Below are positions 9,057-16,819 of a stretch of DNA of 53,589 bases, one piece after another. The DNA lies in assembly GCA_025451295.1 (NCBI GenBank), contig JANWKQ010000126.1:1-53589 (forward strand), read 5' to 3'. Numbering within the stretch: position 1 is the first letter of the stretch; every line of letters starts with the position of its first letter. Source of the stretch: Flavobacteriales bacterium (lineage in GTDB: Bacteria > Bacteroidota > Bacteroidia > CAIKAF01). The notes beneath the pieces are model-generated. The model saw only the letters and a program-made list of their open reading frames with translations. It was not told the origin of the DNA and made no database searches. Made by a program: the position numbers and the translations under genes.

Positions 9057-10400
9057 TTAAAATTTACTCATAGATTTATCAAGGGCGATCTTAGAAACCA
9101 GTAGTTCGTAAACCGTTTGAAAATATTTTTGTTGTGCATCGAAATACTGGGTCTCCGCCTGTGTAAGATTCAAGCTGGAGATCAAACCTTCTTGATATTT
9201 AATAGTGTTCACCCGACGGATCTCCCCGGCAAGTTCAAAATTTTCTTTGGCTGTTTTTAGTTTGCCATAGTTGTTTTTCACCATGATCCGCGAACTCAGA
9301 TAGCTGAATTCCAATCCATCTTCAACCATTTCCTTCGTGTTTTGGGTCTTCTGTATTTCCAGTTTCAATTGTTTTAATTTGGAAACCCGGTTCCAACTGG
9401 AGAAAATGGGCACTTTTAAATTGAAACCCCAAATCACCCCATTTAGATTAGCTTGTGTTCCCTGACCAAGAAATAACCACCGGTCGTTGTTAAAGAAATT
9501 CCCACCTACTGAGAAAAAAGTAGACAAAGATGGATAGGCCGCGGCTCTTTGTAATTTATATTGAAAATTATCCAGATTTAATTTCTGATCAATCAGCTTA
9601 TAATCAATATTGGTTGTTACATCCACAGAATCTTTCAGGCTGGCTATCAATGCGTCATAATCATTGGCTGCAATTAACGGTTCCAGTTTATCCGTAAGCA
9701 GAATTTCTTCGTCTAACGGATAGTTCATCTGGAACTTAAGGGCATATTGCGTAAGTGCAATATTACTTTCCAACTGTGCTGAAAGATCCTTTAACTGTGA
9801 TTGGGTAAGTTTTAACTGTTTTACATCCAGCTCTTCGATCAAGCCCTCTTTGAATACCTGTTCGGTTTGATAAACCGTTTGCTCTAGAATTTTTAAAGTA
9901 GAATCAACCACAATTTTTGATTCCTGTGCGATAAGCGCAAGATAATAAGCCTTAACGATCTCTTCTTTTACCTGAATATCAGCTTTCGCTTTTTGTTGGG
10001 TAAGTAAATTCCCATAAGCTTTGGCCGCGGCAATTCCAATAAAATACTGGCCATTTACAACCGACATGGAAGCTGTAACCGACATACTTAGCGAATTAAG
10101 CGGAGATGCCGGAATAGCAACAAAAGCCGGACCGCTCCCCGTGGTATCAAATACATTGGGGAATACAAACATGTTAGGCTTGATATAATAGAGATAATCC
10201 ACATTTCCATTTATCTGAGGCAAACCCGTCGCAATATTTTCCATGATGAAGTGTTTTCCTTTCTCAACATCAATTATGGCATTTTTAGCATTGACATTAT
10301 TAGCGATTCCATAAACTACTGCCTGATCCAGACTAAATGTATTTTGTGCAGACCATGATGCTGAAATGATAAAGATGACTATGACGAATACTTTTTTCAT
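9057..10400 (-). CDS. tolC: TolC-family outer-membrane efflux channel
   Basis: Trimeric outer-membrane exit duct of the pump. It has a cleavable signal peptide (residues 1-18, ending SWSAQ), then 429 residues with the two internally repeated halves of OEP-family proteins: long alpha-helical stretches around 130-250 and 320-440, each followed by the TolC-type LKLTQSQLKDLSAQL and YQEGLISSLNLTQAET segments. The length fits Bacteroidota TolC proteins. It follows tetR by only 3 bases, so the regulator gene is transcribed first in the operon. The gene symbol is used in the family sense. Confidence 0.92.
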   Translation of the reverse strand: MKKVFVIVIFIISASWSAQNTFSLDQAVVYGIANNVNAKNAIIDVEKGKHFIMENIATGLPQINGNVDYLYYIKPNMFVFPNVFDTTGSGPAFVAIPASPLNSLSMSVTASMSVVNGQYFIGIAAAKAYGNLLTQQKAKADIQVKEEIVKAYYLALIAQESKIVVDSTLKILEQTVYQTEQVFKEGLIEELDVKQLKLTQSQLKDLSAQLESNIALTQYALKFQMNYPLDEEILLTDKLEPLIAANDYDALIASLKDSVDVTTNIDYKLIDQKLNLDNFQYKLQRAAAYPSLSTFFSVGGNFFNNDRWLFLGQGTQANLNGVIWGFNLKVPIFSSWNRVSKLKQLKLEIQKTQNTKEMVEDGLEFSYLSSRIMVKNNYGKLKTAKENFELAGEIRRVNTIKYQEGLISSLNLTQAETQYFDAQQKYFQTVYELLVSKIALDKSMSKF

Positions 10401-10403
10401 ACG

Positions 10404-11030
10404 TTATTGATTAAAATTCATGGATGCATAATTATCTGATAAATATTTACGGCCTTTATTGCTGGCAATCGCATGTATATGGTATAAAAATATTTCACGG
10501 TAAATCTTTACTGGATGCATGTCTTTTCCAAAGGCTTCCGAATTCTCAAAAATATTTACTACCATTAAAATATAGTTGGTTGAGATGACCGGAATATTGA
10601 TGTCCTGCCTGTAATAACCTTCGTTTACTCCTTTGGCCAGATTTTCCTCTACACATTTTTTTGAAAAGGTCCACATGAAATTTCTTTGAAGCGCATAAGC
10701 CTCAGGATGGTATTTTTTGAGATCGTATAAAATATTCGGCGGCACGTCCTCTATATTCTTAACAATGCTTTTGAAAATCTCGAAACTCTCATCAATCGCA
10801 TTTAATTTTTTCTCAACCACAGCGCATATCTGTTCATGATCCATTTGCATGTCCATCTCAATTACCTGTTTGATGAGATCATTCTTATCTGCGACGTATT
10901 GATAGAGTGTTTTTTTTGATATACCCAATTCACGGGCAATATCATCCATGGTCATGCTCTTTATCCCATACTTCAGGATAAGCTTTCCGGCAGCTTCGAG
11001 AACTTTTAATTTTTTTTCTTCGACTTCCAT
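10404..11030 (-). CDS. TetR/AcrR family transcriptional regulator of the efflux operon
   Basis: 208 residues. The N-terminal helix-turn-helix (about 12-58) reads ...YGIKSMTMDDIARELGISKKTLYQYVADK, the standard TetR DNA-binding motif with the Tyr at the end of the recognition helix. The C-terminal 150 residues are helical and show no close family signature, as expected for the ligand domain. It is the first gene of the efflux operon, so a simple model is autorepression relieved by a pump substrate. The promoter and an inverted repeat overlapping its -33 element (11063-11113) support this. Activation instead of repression cannot be excluded. Confidence 0.9.
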   Translation of the reverse strand: MEVEEKKLKVLEAAGKLILKYGIKSMTMDDIARELGISKKTLYQYVADKNDLIKQVIEMDMQMDHEQICAVVEKKLNAIDESFEIFKSIVKNIEDVPPNILYDLKKYHPEAYALQRNFMWTFSKKCVEENLAKGVNEGYYRQDINIPVISTNYILMVVNIFENSEAFGKDMHPVKIYREIFLYHIHAIASNKGRKYLSDNYASMNFNQ

Positions 11031-11062
11031 GGTTAATAATTAAATGGTCTTGAAATCAGAGG

Positions 11063-11094
11063 CAAAGGTTAAATGATTTCCCAAAGGAAACAAA
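11063..11094 (-). promoter_or_regulatory. Bacteroidota-type promoter of the tetR-tolC-MFP-RND operon
   Basis: On the minus strand TTTG (11094-11091) and AACCTTTG (11070-11063) are separated by 20 bases. They fit the Bacteroidota -33 TTTG / -7 TAnnTTTG pattern with one mismatch in the -7 box. The -7 box ends 33 bases before the tetR ATG. Confidence 0.6.
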
Positions 11095-11113
11095 TATTTT
11101 TAAAAACGTTTCC
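11086..11113. promoter_or_regulatory. Candidate TetR operator
   Basis: Inverted repeat GGAAAC (11086-11091) ... GTTTCC (11108-11113) with an AT-rich 16-base centre; the size (28 bases) suits a TetR dimer or dimer pair. It overlaps the -33 element of the operon promoter, the classic position for repression. The assignment is inferred from position and symmetry only. Confidence 0.5.
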
Positions 11114-11219
11114 ATAGTTTTTAAAGTTTTTTAACCTAATAATCAAGATTATATATAAAGTGTCTGAAAACGAGGTCCTCAATCGGGTAAAAATCTATTT
11201 TAGCTTAAAATTACTTACC

Positions 11220-13406
11220 ATGAAATATTCCCTAAGCCTTCTTGCTGTGCTTGTTTGTGCCGGTTTTACCTATTCGCAAAAGAACTTCACTATTGAACAG
11301 GCCACTTCGGGGCAGTTCAGGGAATTTGCGCCCCAAACCTATAATTTTGTAAAGTGGCGAGGTAAAACACATGACTTTACCTATGTGGTAGATTATTCTA
11401 CACTGATGATGGTCACCGAAAAAAGTGGATGGCAGTCAAGCTCATTGTCCGATCTTTCCAAATTTAAATCCAGTCTGAAAAGTTATGTAAGCGCTACGGA
11501 TCTCAATCCCGACGATCTGAGTTTTTTCCCTTATGATTACAATTGGGTTACTGATTCTGTGATCATGGTGGAAGCTGCTGGCAAGAATTTTAATTATGCC
11601 CTCAGCTTCAATCCTTTTTCGGGTAAGATCAAACAATTATTCTATTATGATGTGAATGCCGCAAACCCAGCTTATTCTCCATTAAATACTGGAGCGGCTT
11701 ATACCATTGATAACAATATTTTTTTTAGCACCGGAAACGGGTCAGGGACTTTTTCGGTGACCAGTGACGAGGATAAAGGAATTGTGAACGGAGCCAGTGT
11801 GCATCGACAGGAGTTCGGGATTGACAGAGGCCTCTTCTTTTCTCCGAAGGGGAATTATATTGCCTACTATCGGAAGGATGAGACCATGGTTGCTGATTAT
11901 CCTTTGGTAAATACTGCTTTGAGGATAGCTGCAACTAAAAATATTAAATATCCAATGGCCGGTGAAAAAAGTGAGGAAGTTACATTGGTGATTTTTAATA
12001 CAACCTCTCAGCAGAAAACCACAGTAAAGACTACTGGTCCAGCGGAGCAATACCTCACCTCTATTACATGGGACCCAACCGAAAAGTATATTTATGTAGG
12101 TATTCTTAACCGCGATCAAAATCATCTGCAAATGAACAAGTATGATGCGGTTAGCGGCAACTTTCTTCAAACCTTGTTTGAGGAAAAACATGCAAAGTAT
12201 GTGGAACCCCTGACTCCATTAACATTCATGAGTACCAAGCCGAATCAATTTATCTTTCAGTCGGCCAGAGACGGACATAATCATTTATATCTCTATGATA
12301 CAAACGGAAAACTTATCAAACAATTAACGAAGGGAGACTGGATCGTTACCGAACTGGTTGGATTTGATACAAAGGAGGAGAATTTATTTTTCATCTCGAA
12401 TATGGATGAAGCTATAGGCCGGCATTTATGTTCTGTGAATATAAAAAGTGGAAAGATCAACCGGATCACCAAGACCCCCGGAACACATTCCGGTATGCTT
12501 TCGAAGGACGGAATGTTTTGGGTAGACTTTGTAACAAATACCGAGATCATTAATACGGTTACACTCATTCAAACGAAGACTGGTAAACTGGTTGCTCCAC
12601 TTTTAACCGCACCGGATACTTATTCTTCGATCAATATGCCAAAACTGGAAATGGTGACCATTATTGCGGCAGACGGAAAGACGCAGTTGTACGGACGATT
12701 GATCACACCGCCCAATATGGATAAAACAAAAAAACATCCAACAATTGTATATGTATATGGAGGTCCTCATGCACAACTTGTAACGAATCGTTGGTTAGGA
12801 GGAGCCACTTTGTTTGAATACTATATGGCTCAACAGGGTTTTGTCATGTTCACAATGGATAATCGCGGTTCGGAAGGCAGAGGAATGGATTTCGAAAATG
12901 TAATTCATCGTCAGCTGGGTCAAAACGAAATGGCGGATCAGATGAAAGGGGTTGAATATTTGAAATCGCAATCATTTGTTGATGGTAGTAAAATGGGTGT
13001 TTACGGATGGAGTTTTGGTGGATTTATGACCATCTCCTTAATGCTTAATCACAGCGATGTATTTAAAGTGGCGGTAGCCGGTGGACCTGTTTGCGACTGG
13101 AAGTATTATGAAGTGATGTACGGCGAAAGATATATGGATACACCACAGGACAACAAAGAAGGATATGATAAAACATCTGTGATCAATAAAGCAGAAAACT
13201 TAAAAGGGAAATTGCTGGTGATCCATGGTGCACAGGATGATGTGGTTTTGATGCAAAACAGTATGGAGTTTATTAATGCCTGCATTAAAAAAGGTAAGCA
13301 AGTGGATTATTTTTTATATCCGGATCATAAACACAATGTACGTGGAAAAGACAGGGTACACCTGAATACAAAGATCTCAGAATATTTTTTAACCCATTTA
13401 AAATAA
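11220..13406 (+). CDS. S9 family peptidase, dipeptidyl-peptidase IV type
   Basis: Exported serine exopeptidase expected to release X-Pro or X-Ala dipeptides from peptide N-termini in the periplasm. The start is the ATG at 11220, which gives a clean signal peptide (residues 1-20, MKYSLSLLAVLVCAGFTYSQ); an upstream in-frame start would bury it. Residues about 80-470 form the eight-bladed DPPIV_N propeller and 500-728 the alpha/beta hydrolase. The catalytic triad is Ser598 in GWSFGGF, Asp673 in HGAQDD and His705 in DHKHN. A Glu-rich DPP-IV double-Glu motif in the propeller is not obvious by eye, so exact N-terminal specificity is open. It is followed after 6 bases by a gene of unknown function and probably co-transcribed with it. 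Confidence 0.9.
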   Translation: MKYSLSLLAVLVCAGFTYSQKNFTIEQATSGQFREFAPQTYNFVKWRGKTHDFTYVVDYSTLMMVTEKSGWQSSSLSDLSKFKSSLKSYVSATDLNPDDLSFFPYDYNWVTDSVIMVEAAGKNFNYALSFNPFSGKIKQLFYYDVNAANPAYSPLNTGAAYTIDNNIFFSTGNGSGTFSVTSDEDKGIVNGASVHRQEFGIDRGLFFSPKGNYIAYYRKDETMVADYPLVNTALRIAATKNIKYPMAGEKSEEVTLVIFNTTSQQKTTVKTTGPAEQYLTSITWDPTEKYIYVGILNRDQNHLQMNKYDAVSGNFLQTLFEEKHAKYVEPLTPLTFMSTKPNQFIFQSARDGHNHLYLYDTNGKLIKQLTKGDWIVTELVGFDTKEENLFFISNMDEAIGRHLCSVNIKSGKINRITKTPGTHSGMLSKDGMFWVDFVTNTEIINTVTLIQTKTGKLVAPLLTAPDTYSSINMPKLEMVTIIAADGKTQLYGRLITPPNMDKTKKHPTIVYVYGGPHAQLVTNRWLGGATLFEYYMAQQGFVMFTMDNRGSEGRGMDFENVIHRQLGQNEMADQMKGVEYLKSQSFVDGSKMGVYGWSFGGFMTISLMLNHSDVFKVAVAGGPVCDWKYYEVMYGERYMDTPQDNKEGYDKTSVINKAENLKGKLLVIHGAQDDVVLMQNSMEFINACIKKGKQVDYFLYPDHKHNVRGKDRVHLNTKISEYFLTHLK

Positions 13407-13412
13407 AGAACC

Positions 13413-13820
13413 ATGGCCAGAGCTAAAGGAACCAAGGAAGATCCCTGGAAATTAAAAACTCCACCATTAACCTCCGACTACGAAATGTATAAGGATGTAA
13501 AAGACGGAAAAGAAGTAATCGTTTGTACGGTAGGAAAGACGGTTTTACTATATGATGCAAGATGTTTGAATGATCTGCATGCGATGCTCAAAAAACATGG
13601 TGATTGGATGGAATTGGGTTCGGCCGATGAACAGAAACCTGCGAAGGACGGAACCGTAGAAGCGTGGGGCAGAGATCCTAAAAATCCGGTGAAGGGTTGG
13701 TATGGTTTGAAAAAAGGATTAAGAGGTAGGTTTGGAATGTATGTTCCGCCCTTAATGGAAGAGCTTGGTTTAGCAGAGGTAGAACATAATCCGAAAAATA
13801 ATCGGATGAAGGCGAAGTAA
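13413..13820 (+). CDS. Conserved protein of unknown function
   Basis: 135 residues, no signal peptide, no membrane segment, strongly basic. It begins MARAKGTKEDPWKLKTPP and carries the motifs GDWMELGSADEQKPAKDG, EAWGRDP, GWYGLKKGLRGRFGMYVPP and a C-terminal NPKNNRMKAK. I recognise the pattern as a family found in several phyla and always annotated hypothetical; from memory it may be Pfam DUF6855, but I cannot confirm that. The invariant Gly/Trp/Arg-rich core and basic charge would suit a small nucleic-acid- or ribosome-associated protein, though that is only a guess. The ATG lies 6 bases after the DPP stop, implying co-expression with the protease. Confidence 0.75.
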   Translation: MARAKGTKEDPWKLKTPPLTSDYEMYKDVKDGKEVIVCTVGKTVLLYDARCLNDLHAMLKKHGDWMELGSADEQKPAKDGTVEAWGRDPKNPVKGWYGLKKGLRGRFGMYVPPLMEELGLAEVEHNPKNNRMKAK

Positions 13821-13834
13821 GCGCATCCCTTTTT

Positions 13835-14473
13835 ATGAAAACGTTTTCCTGTTTGGTTATTGTTTGTTTGGCGAGTATTCAAGCTCATGCCCAAAAGCTG
13901 AGAACCTGTATCCCGATATACGAACTAGAGAACCCTACAGAGAAAAGAATTAAAAAATATGTTTGCAACTGCAGGTATCTGGATTATAGCGAGAATAAAA
14001 CGATCCAGGAAGAAGGGTACTATAAGGATTGTCTGGAGGAAGGAAAATGGATTACGTATAGTGACTCAGGCCGAGTTTGGATGATAATAAACTACAAAGC
14101 CGGCCAACGACACGGAGAATTTATTAGCTACTTTGCCAATGGTCAAATCGCAATAAAATGTAATTGGGATAATGGAAAGTATCATGGGGCCTATTATAAG
14201 TATGATTATGACGGAAATCTCTGTGAAGAGAACGAATTTGACCATTCCCGACTTGTTAAATCGAATAAAATAAAGGATTGGGAAATGGATGGTGTTCAGT
14301 CTTATATTTACGAAACAGATACATTAAACAACCTTATTCCTGGAGTTTATGTCTGGGAAAAAGGTCAAAGAATCCGACTGCGAGATTTCACACAAAATGA
14401 AACAGATACGGGAGTGGTTGATTTTGATTTGACTCGTGAGGTCCTTGACGAGTATTATAAGAACAAAAAGTAA
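13835..14473 (+). CDS. Exported MORN-variant (YwqK-like) repeat protein
   Basis: 212 residues with a signal peptide (about 1-19, ending IQAHAQ). The middle (about 60-125) has three or four MORN_2-type repeats, each of the form G-x-W/F-x2-Y-x3-G-x2, such as GKWITYSDSGR and GEFISYFANGQ. The family is known mainly as YwqK-like antitoxin domains and as surface beta-hairpin repeats; the role in Bacteroidota is unknown. There is a Cys pair near the N-terminus (NCRYLDY region) but no T9SS tail. It starts 14 bases after the previous stop. No partner toxin is recognisable next to it, so I do not infer a toxin-antitoxin role. Confidence 0.7.
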   Translation: MKTFSCLVIVCLASIQAHAQKLRTCIPIYELENPTEKRIKKYVCNCRYLDYSENKTIQEEGYYKDCLEEGKWITYSDSGRVWMIINYKAGQRHGEFISYFANGQIAIKCNWDNGKYHGAYYKYDYDGNLCEENEFDHSRLVKSNKIKDWEMDGVQSYIYETDTLNNLIPGVYVWEKGQRIRLRDFTQNETDTGVVDFDLTREVLDEYYKNKK

Positions 14474-14519
14474 AAGGAACGTGCATTTGTGTTGGATATA
14501 ATTATTGGGCAAGGGTCCT

Positions 14520-14900
14520 ATGAAAAAATTAATGACTTTAGTTAGTCTAACTGGCTGTTTTATCTGGTTGTCCTGTGGAGCCAAAAAATACCCGCCTCCA
14601 AAAACCTGGACGGATATAGACGTTGACCGACTTTTTACCGCCTGTGATTGTGTTCATGCCTGGAACCTGGTTTATTCGGAGCAATTGGTTATTTCTGAAA
14701 ATTGGGATAGTTTGGATTCGAAAAACTATTATTCGAATCTGGATACAATTTCAAAATTAGCTGATCTAATCGATCACATTGATTCCCGGTGCTATGCGGA
14801 AATGTACGTGCCAGCGCATGAAATTTACAAATGTGCTGAATACGATGAGATGAAGAAAAATATGGATAAACTAAAACAAGTTGAACAACCATTAAAATAA
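14520..14900 (+). CDS. Small lipoprotein of unknown function
   Basis: 126 residues from the ATG at 14520, preferred over an in-frame TTG 15 bases upstream because an AAGGG element sits 5 bases before the ATG and because it places a lipoprotein signal at the very N-terminus (MKKLMTLVSLTGCFIWLSCG, lipid Cys at 19). The mature part is acidic with three further Cys (one each around CDC, RCYAE and YKCAEYDE), which suits a disulfide-bonded periplasmic fold. I do not recognise the family. It lies 46 bases after the MORN protein and may be in the same transcript. Confidence 0.65.
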   Translation: MKKLMTLVSLTGCFIWLSCGAKKYPPPKTWTDIDVDRLFTACDCVHAWNLVYSEQLVISENWDSLDSKNYYSNLDTISKLADLIDHIDSRCYAEMYVPAHEIYKCAEYDEMKKNMDKLKQVEQPLK

Positions 14901-14947
14901 TGATTGGTACGAATAGTTTACCTTATTGAGACCAGAAAAAGCAGCAG

Positions 14948-15520
14948 TTAATCATACAAATGATAATCATCTATATACTGCCATACTTTTTCGGGCAGAA
15001 GATCGCAAATATTTTTTTTATTTTTAATGCAAGCGCGGATATAGGTGCTTGACACTTCCATGTTAGGCGCATCGACCATTTTTACATGTGGATGATCTTT
15101 GAATTTGATTGCTTCCACCCCTGGACGCGGATATACATATAGTTCGTAATTGTCCAAAATCACCTGAAAGTTTTTCCACTTATCGAAGTTATTAAGATTA
15201 TCCTCTCCAAGAATAAGTACAAATTGATGATCCTGATGTTTTTCTTTTAAATGAGCAAGTGTATGAATGGTATAATTGGGTTGGGGTAAGCCAAACTCAA
15301 TTTTAGATGTTCTGAACTTCGGATATTCCTCTATCGCCATTTGAACCAACTCCAGTCTTTTATAATCATCGAGTAAAGTCGATTTGTGTTTTAACGGATT
15401 ATGGGGTGAAACCACAAACCAGATCTGATCCAGATCCGTATGTTTGATAAAATAATCTGCTAACGATAAATGCCCGTTGTGTATGGGATTGAAGGAGCCA
15501 AAGAATAAACCTATTTTCAA
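14948..15520 (-). CDS. nadD: Nicotinate-nucleotide adenylyltransferase
   Basis: Adenylates nicotinic acid mononucleotide to deamido-NAD in NAD biosynthesis. 190 residues with the nucleotidyltransferase motif GLFFGSFNPIHNGHL (4-18), SPHNPLK, and SSTYIR near the C-terminus in place of the usual ISSTxIR. Its start codon is TTG at 15520: the only upstream codons in frame before a stop are two, because the stop of the sterol-desaturase gene (15527) is in the same frame. The genes are separated by 6 bases, so initiation at TTG is probably by translational coupling. There is no in-frame ATG that would keep the essential GSFNPIHxGH motif. Confidence 0.93.
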   Translation of the reverse strand: MKIGLFFGSFNPIHNGHLSLADYFIKHTDLDQIWFVVSPHNPLKHKSTLLDDYKRLELVQMAIEEYPKFRTSKIEFGLPQPNYTIHTLAHLKEKHQDHQFVLILGEDNLNNFDKWKNFQVILDNYELYVYPRPGVEAIKFKDHPHVKMVDAPNMEVSSTYIRACIKNKKNICDLLPEKVWQYIDDYHLYD

Positions 15521-15526
15521 AGGATG

Positions 15527-16756
15527 TTAAGAGTTGGAAACTTTTAGCGGCTCTTTTCTTTTGATATAATTTTCATAGATAAACCAGCATGTTGATACAA
15601 ATCCAATGGAAATGCTGAGTACCAGCATTAATAAAAACCAGGCATGATAAGATTCATAATACAGTGTGTTCAATAAAACACCGGCACCAATCAAGCGAAT
15701 GATCTCAATCGGAAAACGTTTGGTTTTATTTTCAAGAATGTATCCACATGATTGAATGGTGAGGATCACCAACCCCAGACAAGCAATTTTATAAAAAGTG
15801 GAAAGATCATTGAATTCCAGGATATACATAATGAGTCCTGCGGTTAAAGCAACAAATTGGGTAAGTACATAAATTCTCATGTTCATGCTTACCGGAGCCG
15901 GATTTACTTTTGGCTGGGCAGTATAATATTCTTTGATGAGATTTCCAAGATAGGAGGGACTTCTGAAAGCAATGGTGAGTTTTCTCCAGAAACTTTTTTC
16001 TTTTCTGGCACCCACTGCCATTTCTTTATAGAAATGCACATTGGCATAAATGGGATCAAGACTCGTATGCCCGACCGTAATTCCATAAACAGGCTCTTCT
16101 TCTTCTTTAGCGAAAGTTCCAAATATACGATCCCAGAAAATGAATACGGCGGCATAGTTTTTATCGAGATACTGCGGATTGGTTGCATGATGCACCCGAT
16201 GATGAGATGGGGTGTTAAAGATGAACTCAAACCATCTTGGCATTTTTTTAATGGCTTTGGTATGGATCCAGTATTGGAATAAGGTAACAAAACCACCCAC
16301 ACCACCAATCACCTCTACAGGTACCACCAATGCCAACGGAAGGAACATCCAGAATGAAAGAAAAGAATGGAACCAGCTCTGGCGAAGTGCCACGGAAAGA
16401 TTGTACTGGTCACTTTGATGATGCACAATATGTGCACCCCACATTACATTCCATTCATGTCCCCAGCGATGAGCCCAATAGTAAATACAATCGAAAGCAA
16501 GTAAAGTGCCTATCCATACAAATGCATTATCGACCGGCAGAACCAGCAGGTGGAAATTATCATATATAATGCTATACAATCCCAGCATAATTAACGTTAG
16601 CATGAGGCTAACCGTTTGCTGGCCTATGCCAATATTCAAATTGGTAATGGCGTCATTAAAATTATAGTATTTCTTTTTCTGATAATAGCCAAATAGCATT
16701 TCCAGACCAATTGTCAGGAAAAAAAACGGAATGGCAAATACGATCATGTCTTTCAT
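15527..16756 (-). CDS. Membrane fatty-acid hydroxylase / sterol-desaturase superfamily protein
   Basis: Integral membrane di-iron enzyme. 409 residues with TM segments around 5-20, 45-75, 90-100, 135-175 and three more at 290-400. The histidine clusters that bind the two irons are visible: HRWGHE (about 97-102), HIVHHQ (about 109-114) and HHRVHH (about 185-190), with a later His in the NPQYLDKNYAAVFIFWDR region motif typical of the family. Likely substrates are lipids or carotenoids; alkylglycerol monooxygenase-like members share this pattern and the C-terminal extra TM domain. The gene lies just upstream of nadD with which it is probably co-transcribed, though no functional link is apparent. 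Confidence 0.85.
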   Translation of the reverse strand: MKDMIVFAIPFFFLTIGLEMLFGYYQKKKYYNFNDAITNLNIGIGQQTVSLMLTLIMLGLYSIIYDNFHLLVLPVDNAFVWIGTLLAFDCIYYWAHRWGHEWNVMWGAHIVHHQSDQYNLSVALRQSWFHSFLSFWMFLPLALVVPVEVIGGVGGFVTLFQYWIHTKAIKKMPRWFEFIFNTPSHHRVHHATNPQYLDKNYAAVFIFWDRIFGTFAKEEEEPVYGITVGHTSLDPIYANVHFYKEMAVGARKEKSFWRKLTIAFRSPSYLGNLIKEYYTAQPKVNPAPVSMNMRIYVLTQFVALTAGLIMYILEFNDLSTFYKIACLGLVILTIQSCGYILENKTKRFPIEIIRLIGAGVLLNTLYYESYHAWFLLMLVLSISIGFVSTCWFIYENYIKRKEPLKVSNS

Positions 16757-16797
16757 TGATCAGAAATAACTTTATAGGTTAAAGATACCAATTTTTT

Positions 16798-16805
16798 TAA
16801 CTTTG
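16798..16805 (+). promoter_or_regulatory. -7 element of the subtilase promoter
   Basis: TAACTTTG is a perfect match to the Bacteroidota -7 box TAnnTTTG and ends 14 bases before the ATG at 16820. A TTTA at 16771-16774 could serve as a weak -33. The spacer is only 63 bases and shared with the divergent desaturase gene. Confidence 0.55.
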
Positions 16806-16819
16806 ATGGAGATAGATAT

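Noticed and set aside
11742..12191. 149-codon ORF on the minus strand within the S9 protease gene
   Set aside because: Antisense shadow of a well-supported S9 protease frame with full catalytic triad.
13835..14473. YwqK-type antitoxin of a toxin-antitoxin pair
   Set aside because: No toxin is adjacent and the protein has a signal peptide; the MORN_2 repeats alone do not support the label.
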